NCBI GenBank assembly: GCA_038221545.1
Contig: JBBRIE010000194.1
Location: 1 to 5,779, forward strand
Origin: JBBQNY01 sp038221545
GTDB taxonomy: Bacteria > Pseudomonadota > Gammaproteobacteria > Xanthomonadales > Ahniellaceae
Length of the DNA: 5,779 nt
Reading direction: 5' to 3'
The notes beneath the pieces were generated by a model. That model searched no databases, was not told the DNA's origin, and saw only the letters and a list, made by a program, of their open reading frames with translations. Both the position numbers and the translations under genes were made by a program. Positions 1 through 2,873 of the stretch are shown here, in pieces; position 1 is the first letter of the stretch; each line of letters starts with the position of its first letter.

Positions 1-276
1 GATCTCGAAACTCTGGCCCTTGCCCTGGGACGTCGCGAGACGACCCCGGGCGACGATCGCGCAGCCGGCGGTGAGGTGCGCGACGTCGACGGCGTAGTTG
101 GGCAGGGTCGCCGGAACCACGAGCTGGATCGTGTCGAAACAGGATCCGTCGCTGAGCGCGACGAAGGAGAGGCCCGCCTTGGAATCCCGGCGGGTGCGAA
201 CCCACCCGCGCACCTCGACGTCGCTGCCCTCGGACACCCTGCCGGACAGTGCTTCCCGCACGCTCACCCACGCCAT
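1..276 (-). CDS. asnS: asparaginyl-tRNA synthetase, N-terminal part (runs off window edge)
   Basis: Reading the minus strand from the ATG at 276-274 gives 92 open codons to the window edge with no stop. The product should charge tRNA-Asn with asparagine in the cytoplasm. The visible part is the N-terminal OB-fold anticodon-binding domain of a class II synthetase. The stretch VEVRGWVRTRRDSKAGLSF (about residues 21-39), then SDGSCFD (42-48), LPNYAVDV and GKGQSFEI at the edge, follows the start of E. coli AsnS almost position by position. The catalytic domain lies outside the window. A GGGAG Shine-Dalgarno sequence (287-283) sits 6 nt before the ATG. A GTG codon immediately precedes the ATG in frame, so the start could be one residue earlier. 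It is divergent from iscA. AspS and LysS share this fold, but the RDSKAG and GSCFD signature fits AsnS. Confidence 0.93.
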   Translation of the reverse strand, partial: MAWVSVREALSGRVSEGSDVEVRGWVRTRRDSKAGLSFVALSDGSCFDTIQLVVPATLPNYAVDVAHLTAGCAIVARGRLATSQGKGQSFEI

Positions 277-440
277 CACTCGCTCCCGCGACCTGCAATC
301 CGCAAGGATAACGACGCGGGCGGTCGATCGCGACGCGTGCGCGCCCTTTCGTTCCTGAGGCGAGCAGGTTTTCAGTGGGCTCGGACGACATTGTGCCTCG
401 GTCATCCTCGGGGCCGGCGCTGGGCGGCGCGGCAACGCGG

Positions 441-475
441 GTGGCCAAAGCTTGAAGTGGAGCAGGCTTGGCCAC
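441..475. promoter_or_regulatory. dyad overlapping the iscA promoter region
   Basis: GTGGCCAA (441-448) and TTGGCCAC (468-475) are perfect 8-bp inverted arms. The symmetry continues inward with one bulged A and one mismatch (AGCTTG 449-454 against CAGGC 463-467), leaving a loop of about 8 nt. No T-run follows, so it is not a terminator. Its position across the candidate -35 and up to the -10 suggests an operator. I did not recognise an IscR site in it. The regulator is unknown. Confidence 0.4.
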
Positions 476-480
476 ATGCT
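452..480 (+). promoter_or_regulatory. candidate sigma-70 promoter for iscA
   Basis: TTGAAG (452-457, 4 of 6 against TTGACA) and CATGCT (475-480, 3 of 6 against TATAAT) lie 17 nt apart, ending 27 nt before the iscA ATG. The -10 match is weak. Support comes mainly from the spacing, the position and the dyad that overlaps both elements. No transcript start is known. Confidence 0.3.
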
Positions 481-507
481 AGGACCACGTCCCGCAAGCA
501 GATCCGC

Positions 508-846
508 ATGTCCATCACACTTTCATCCGCCGCCCGCGACCGGGTTCAGGCTTTCCTCGCTCAGCGAGGCGACGCGCTGGGCCTGCGGCTGGGTGTGAAA
601 CGGAGCGGGTGTTCCGGCTGGAGTTACGTCGCCGACGTGGCGTCTACTACGTCGGCGGCAGACATCCGGTTCGAAGCAGGCGGATTCGCGGTGTTCGTGG
701 ACGGAGAGGCATTCCCGCTGCTGGACGGGATGCACGTGGACCTCGAGAACGACGGACTCAACTCGAAGTTCGTGTTCCGCAACCCGAACGTGACCGCCGA
801 GTGCGGCTGCGGCACCAGCTTCACCACGAGCGCCGAACACGCCTGA
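508..846 (+). CDS. iscA: A-type iron-sulfur cluster carrier, IscA-like
   Basis: A 112-residue HesB/IscA-family protein that would accept Fe-S clusters and pass them to apoproteins in the cytoplasm. The three cluster-ligand cysteines of the family are present at Cys35 (SGCSG), Cys99 and Cys101 (ECGCG), the same numbers as in E. coli IscA. LGLRLGVKRSGCSG, the VFVDGEAFPLLDG segment and FRNPNV also fit. Length is normal (107-115), with a short extra tail (TTSAEHA). The start at 508 is chosen because MSITLSSAARDRV matches the IscA N-terminus, although the Shine-Dalgarno sequence is weak (GCAAGCAG region). The frame is open further upstream, but that part has no IscA similarity. No iscS, iscU, hscBA or fdx is visible, so it looks like a stand-alone copy. 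ErpA is a less likely alternative, because the region around Cys35 reads more like IscA. Confidence 0.92.
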   Translation: MSITLSSAARDRVQAFLAQRGDALGLRLGVKRSGCSGWSYVADVASTTSAADIRFEAGGFAVFVDGEAFPLLDGMHVDLENDGLNSKFVFRNPNVTAECGCGTSFTTSAEHA

Positions 847-862
847 TCGCGTCCCTCGCACG

Positions 863-906
863 ACCCAAAAATCAGGCGAGTGATGTTCTCTATTGGGTTT
901 GTTTTT
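863..906 (+). terminator. weak candidate terminator after iscA
   Basis: ACCCAA (863-868) pairs with TTGGGT (893-898), and an inner ATCA/TGAT stem (871-874 with 881-884) sits within the loop. A T-rich stretch, interrupted by one G, follows (898-906). It starts 17 nt after the iscA stop. The outer stem is only 6 bp and the loop is large, so termination would be inefficient. Confidence 0.35.
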
Positions 907-949
907 GGCCTATATTTGATTCGTCTGCTGGTGGTGCGTGGCCGCTCCC

Positions 950-961
950 GAGGCATGCCTC
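950..961. promoter_or_regulatory. perfect 12-bp palindrome
   Basis: GAGGCATGCCTC is self-complementary over all 12 bases. It lies in the noncoding gap between iscA and the rpsF operon, about 50 bp before the candidate rpsF promoter. It could be a binding site for a dimeric regulator, or chance. Confidence 0.3.
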
Positions 962-1013
962 TATTCGTTCTCCGACAATCTCGCCTGGAAAACCCTTATT
1001 TTGCGGCTTCCGG

Positions 1014-1043
1014 TTGAGGCGGGATGCCCCCACGCCGTATCAT
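1014..1043 (+). promoter_or_regulatory. candidate sigma-70 promoter for rpsF-rpsR-rplI
   Basis: TTGAGG (1014-1019, 4 of 6) and TATCAT (1038-1043, 5 of 6) are 18 nt apart. Transcription would start near 1050 and leave a leader of about 70 nt before rpsF. This is the best pair in the 276-bp gap. Confidence 0.45.
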
Positions 1044-1044
1044 G

Positions 1045-1117
1045 CGGACGCCACAGCGTTTGGCTGCGGCCCTTGCTCCACTGCGCAACATGCGGGGAGC
1101 CACTAGTCCGAGAGGAG
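1045..1117 (+). promoter_or_regulatory. structured rpsF leader, possible S6:S18 autoregulatory site
   Basis: Several helices can be drawn just before rpsF: CAGC/GCTG (1054-1057 with 1063-1066, loop GTTTG); GCTCC/GGAGC (1075-1079 with 1096-1100) enclosing CGCA/TGCG (1084-1087 with 1091-1094); and an outer CGGAC/GTCCG (1045-1049 with 1106-1110). The last ends right at the AGGAG ribosome binding site (1113-1117). CTCC at 1076-1079 could instead pair with GGAG at 1114-1117 and hide the Shine-Dalgarno sequence. In many bacteria the S6:S18 complex represses its own operon through an rpsF leader motif with a conserved CCG; a CCG is present at 1108-1110. The match to that motif is inference. The outer helix also conflicts with a transcript start near 1050, since its left arm would not be transcribed. 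Confidence 0.42.
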
Positions 1118-1122
1118 TTTGC

Positions 1123-1569
1123 ATGCGTCACTACGAAGTAGTGTTTCTGGTCCACCCTGACCAGAGCGAACAAGTCCCCGCGATGATCGAGCGTTACAAA
1201 ACGTTGATCGAAGGGGACGGCGGCAAGTTGCATCGATTGGAGGACTGGGGACGTCGCCAGTTGGCGTTTCCGATCCAGAACCTGGCAAAGGCGCATTACG
1301 CGATGCTCAACATCGAGTGCTCGCAAACCGTGCTGGACGAGCTGGTCTCGTTGTTCCGCTTCAACGACGCGGTGCTGCGTCACCTGGTCATGGTCCGTCC
1401 GGGCCCCGACACGGAGATGAGCGCGATCATGAAGCAGAAGGACGAGAAGCCGGAACGCCGTCGTCGCGATGACGAGGGTGACGGAGACGTACGCGGCGAT
1501 CGTCCGGATCGCGGCGATCGTCCGGACCGCGCCCCGCGCGTGTCCGAAAACCAGCCTGAAATTGCCTGA
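1123..1569 (+). CDS. rpsF: 30S ribosomal protein S6
   Basis: A 148-residue S6, which binds 16S rRNA in the platform of the 30S subunit as a heterodimer with S18. It opens with MRHYEVVFLVHPDQSEQV, nearly identical to E. coli S6, and contains HRLEDWGRRQLAFPI, KAHYAMLN and FRFNDAVLRHLVM, the core alpha-beta fold (about residues 1-97). The start at 1123 is fixed by this match and by AGGAG 5 nt upstream; the frame is open for 33 more codons upstream without S6 similarity. The C-terminal tail (about residue 106 on) is highly charged, rich in Arg and Asp, and longer than the E. coli tail. It includes a doubled GDRPDR encoded by an 18-bp tandem repeat. The tail is expected to be flexible. First gene of the operon with rpsR (11 nt downstream) and rplI. 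Confidence 0.97.
   Translation: MRHYEVVFLVHPDQSEQVPAMIERYKTLIEGDGGKLHRLEDWGRRQLAFPIQNLAKAHYAMLNIECSQTVLDELVSLFRFNDAVLRHLVMVRPGPDTEMSAIMKQKDEKPERRRRDDEGDGDVRGDRPDRGDRPDRAPRVSENQPEIA
1494..1529 (+). repeat. 18-bp tandem duplication in the rpsF tail
   Basis: Two adjacent 18-bp units (1494-1511 and 1512-1529) match at 17 of 18 positions. They encode GDRPDR twice in the disordered S6 tail. Because the unit is 6 codons, copy-number changes keep the frame. Confidence 0.85.
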
Positions 1570-1580
1570 GGAAGCCGATC

Positions 1581-1805
1581 ATGTCCAAATTCTTTCGCCG
1601 CAAGAAATATTGCCGCTTCACCGCCGAGGGCGTGACCGAGATCGATTACAAGGATCTCAACACGCTGCGTCAGTACGTCACCGAGACCGGCAAGATCGTG
1701 CCCAGCCGCATCACCGGCACGAAGGCCCGTTTCCAGCGCCAGCTCGCGACCGCCATCAAGCGTGCGCGTTTCCTGTCGCTGATGCCGTACACCGACAACC
1801 ACTGA
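1581..1805 (+). CDS. rpsR: 30S ribosomal protein S18
   Basis: A 74-residue S18, which partners S6 on the 30S platform. It aligns along its full length with E. coli S18: FFRRKKYCRFTAEGV, IDYKDLNTLRQYV, TGKIVPSRITGTKA, then RQLATAIKRARFLSLMPYT near the end. Length is normal (75 in E. coli). A GAGGAAG Shine-Dalgarno sequence overlaps the rpsF stop codon, so translation is probably coupled. The first cysteine-containing motif retains one Cys (KKYCRF), as in E. coli; there is no zinc-type Cys cluster. In E. coli, priB lies between rpsF and rpsR; here only 11 nt separate the two genes. Confidence 0.98.
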   Translation: MSKFFRRKKYCRFTAEGVTEIDYKDLNTLRQYVTETGKIVPSRITGTKARFQRQLATAIKRARFLSLMPYTDNH

Positions 1806-1818
1806 GGCGGACTGAACA

Positions 1819-2268
1819 ATGCAACTCATTTTACTGAGCAAGGTCCCGAACCTCGGACGACTGGGCGACAAGGTCAACGTCAAGCCGGGTTTCGGTCGCA
1901 ACTATCTGGTGCCGCAGGGCAAGGCTGTGCCTTGCACCGCGGCCAACATCGCGGAGTTCGAGCAACGTCGCGCCGAGTACGAGGAAAAGGCCAAGCAGGG
2001 CATGGCCGAAGCTTCGTCGCGCCTCGTGGGATTCGCCGATGCGATGGTCACCATTCGCGCCAATGCCAGTTCGGAGGGCAAGCTCTACGGATCCGTCGGA
2101 CCGCGTGAGATCGCCGAGGCCTTGACCGCTGCCGGGATGGCAACGGACAGGACCGAAGTAATCATGGGGGAAGGTGCGATCCGTCATACCGGTGAATTCG
2201 ATGTCCAGATCGAGCTGCACGCGGACGTGCAGGCTCCGGTCAAGGTCATCGTCGTCCCGGGAGGGTAA
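1819..2268 (+). CDS. rplI: 50S ribosomal protein L9
   Basis: A 149-residue L9, the same length as in E. coli. L9 has two RNA-binding lobes joined by a long helix and binds 23S rRNA near the L1 stalk, helping to maintain reading frame. Visible are the N-terminal lobe (MQLILLSKVPNLGRLGDKV, then NYLVPQGKAV), the long charged connecting helix (about residues 40-75: EFEQRRAEYEEKAKQG) and the C-terminal lobe with GKLYGSVGPREIAEAL and HTGEFDVQIELH. It starts 13 nt after rpsR. A GAGGCGGA ribosome binding site overlaps the rpsR stop. Last gene of the operon; the terminator follows 53 nt later. Confidence 0.97.
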   Translation: MQLILLSKVPNLGRLGDKVNVKPGFGRNYLVPQGKAVPCTAANIAEFEQRRAEYEEKAKQGMAEASSRLVGFADAMVTIRANASSEGKLYGSVGPREIAEALTAAGMATDRTEVIMGEGAIRHTGEFDVQIELHADVQAPVKVIVVPGG

Positions 2269-2321
2269 TGGCCGAATTTCTGCCCGGCTCCGGCCGGCGG
2301 ATGCTGCTAATGGAACTTTAG

Positions 2322-2354
2322 AAGGCGCCGTCTAGACCCCGGCGCCTTTTTTTT
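2322..2354 (+). terminator. strong intrinsic terminator of the rpsF operon
   Basis: AAGGCGCCG (2322-2330) pairs perfectly with CGGCGCCTT (2340-2348) around a 9-nt loop. A run of eight T (2347-2354) follows, its first two bases being the foot of the stem. It separates the ribosomal operon from dnaB, so dnaB needs its own promoter. Confidence 0.93.
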
Positions 2355-2385
2355 GTGTCTGATCGGGCTCCTGCCCGACAGACAC
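2355..2385. repeat. bulged 12-bp hairpin directly after the terminator
   Basis: GTGTCTG (2355-2361) pairs with CAGACAC (2379-2385), and TCGGG (2363-2367) with CCCGA (2374-2378), with a single bulged A (2362) and loop CTCCTG. It begins at the base after the terminator T-run. No T-run follows on the plus strand. Its right half belongs to the first copy of the palindromic repeat. Confidence 0.7.
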
Positions 2386-2464
2386 GTGCACGGCGCCGGC
2401 AAAGCCGGCGCACCTGCACCGGCCGCGCTTGCGCGCGCCGTTCGCACATCCCTGTGCGAAAAGA
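2369..2464. repeat. palindromic repeat, copy A
   Basis: This unit opens with TCCTGCCCGACAGAC (2369-2383), continues through GCGCACCT (2408-2415) and ends in the palindrome 2441-2460 (TTCGCACA / TGTGCGAA, loop TCCC) plus an A-run. The same three blocks occur in the same order in copy B. Copy A carries about 22 extra bases holding a perfect GCGCCGGC-AAA-GCCGGCGC hairpin (2393-2411). The layout resembles REP-like dispersed repeats; membership of a genome-wide family is inference from one window. Confidence 0.65.
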
Positions 2465-2484
2465 CTTCGCGCTGTACGCCGGAA

Positions 2485-2563
2485 TCCTGCCCGACGGACC
2501 CGCGCACCTTCGCCGCCTCACTCGCTGCGCTCGTGGGCGTTCGCACATCCATGTGCGAAAAAA
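2485..2563. repeat. palindromic repeat, copy B
   Basis: TCCTGCCCGACGGAC (2485-2499, 14 of 15 bases as in copy A), GCGCACCT (2502-2509), then the palindrome TTCGCACAT-CC-ATGTGCGAA (2540-2559), followed by an A-run. The two palindromes start exactly 99 bp apart. Several frames stay open across it, which in related genomes would tend to give spurious small hypothetical proteins. Confidence 0.65.
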
Positions 2564-2873
2564 GAGTTCTCGAATTTCGCGTTGCTTCCTTGGAGCTTGC
2601 GCGCAGAATTCGCGGGCGCGCTGTCGCGCAGCAACCTCGAGGATCGCCGGTTTCTTGGAGCGGGCCGCGACATCGCCGCGACGGGATCGCGGGCATGGCG
2701 CGCTCCTGCAGTTCCCGGTGAGGCTTGCTCCGCCGCCCAGGGTTGTTCATTCGTGCTCCGTGAATCGCGGCCTGTCGCAGTTGTTGCGATGCGCACACGT
2801 TATCAACAGGGTTACGCGCAACGCTCGGCCGCACCTCCCGACTATGATCGCCAGCCGCTCGCAAGCAACCGCC
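2564..2873. other. noncoding region upstream of dnaB
   Basis: No gene is supported here. The frame of dnaB is open through it, but the translation is arginine-rich and low in complexity and has no DnaB similarity. Possible regulatory features are a DnaA-box-like TTATCAACA (2800-2808, one mismatch to TTATCCACA), a small TCGCA/TGCGA hairpin (2775-2789) and a -10-like TATGAT (2843-2848) without a good -35. If TATGAT is the dnaB -10, the leader would be only about 20 nt. The dnaB promoter must lie between the terminator at 2354 and the gene, but I cannot place it firmly. Confidence 0.5.

Larger units (their letters stand above)
277..507. other. divergent asnS-iscA intergenic region
   Basis: These 231 bp separate two divergently transcribed genes and must carry both promoters. 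No convincing asnS promoter was found on the minus strand; the best -10-like hexamer (TATCCT near the ATAACG at 308-313) lacks a good -35. The plus strand carries a better promoter-like pair close to iscA, listed separately. An open frame runs through this region into iscA, but it has no family resemblance and overlaps asnS, so it is treated as noncoding. Confidence 0.6.

Noticed and set aside
76..507. In-frame open extension of iscA by 144 codons
   Set aside because: It overlaps asnS on the other strand and covers the divergent promoter region. IscA similarity starts exactly at the ATG at 508, and Cys numbering then equals that of E. coli IscA.
911..916. TATATT as a -10 for the rpsF operon
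   Set aside because: No acceptable -35 hexamer occurs 15-19 nt upstream, and it lies over 200 nt before rpsF. It may simply reflect the AT-rich terminator region.
1024..1122. Upstream in-frame start for rpsF
   Set aside because: The extension has no S6 similarity and covers the promoter and leader; AGGAG and MRHYEVVF fix the start at 1123.
2441..2559. Possible CRISPR-like pair of palindromic repeats
   Set aside because: There are only two copies, the 79-bp interval is itself part of the repeat unit, and no further units follow. It fits a REP-like element better.
2355..2873. In-frame open extension of dnaB by 173 codons
   Set aside because: The extra sequence crosses the palindromic repeats, is arginine-rich with no DnaB similarity, and starts at the edge of the terminator T-run. 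The conserved DnaB N-terminus begins after 2874.
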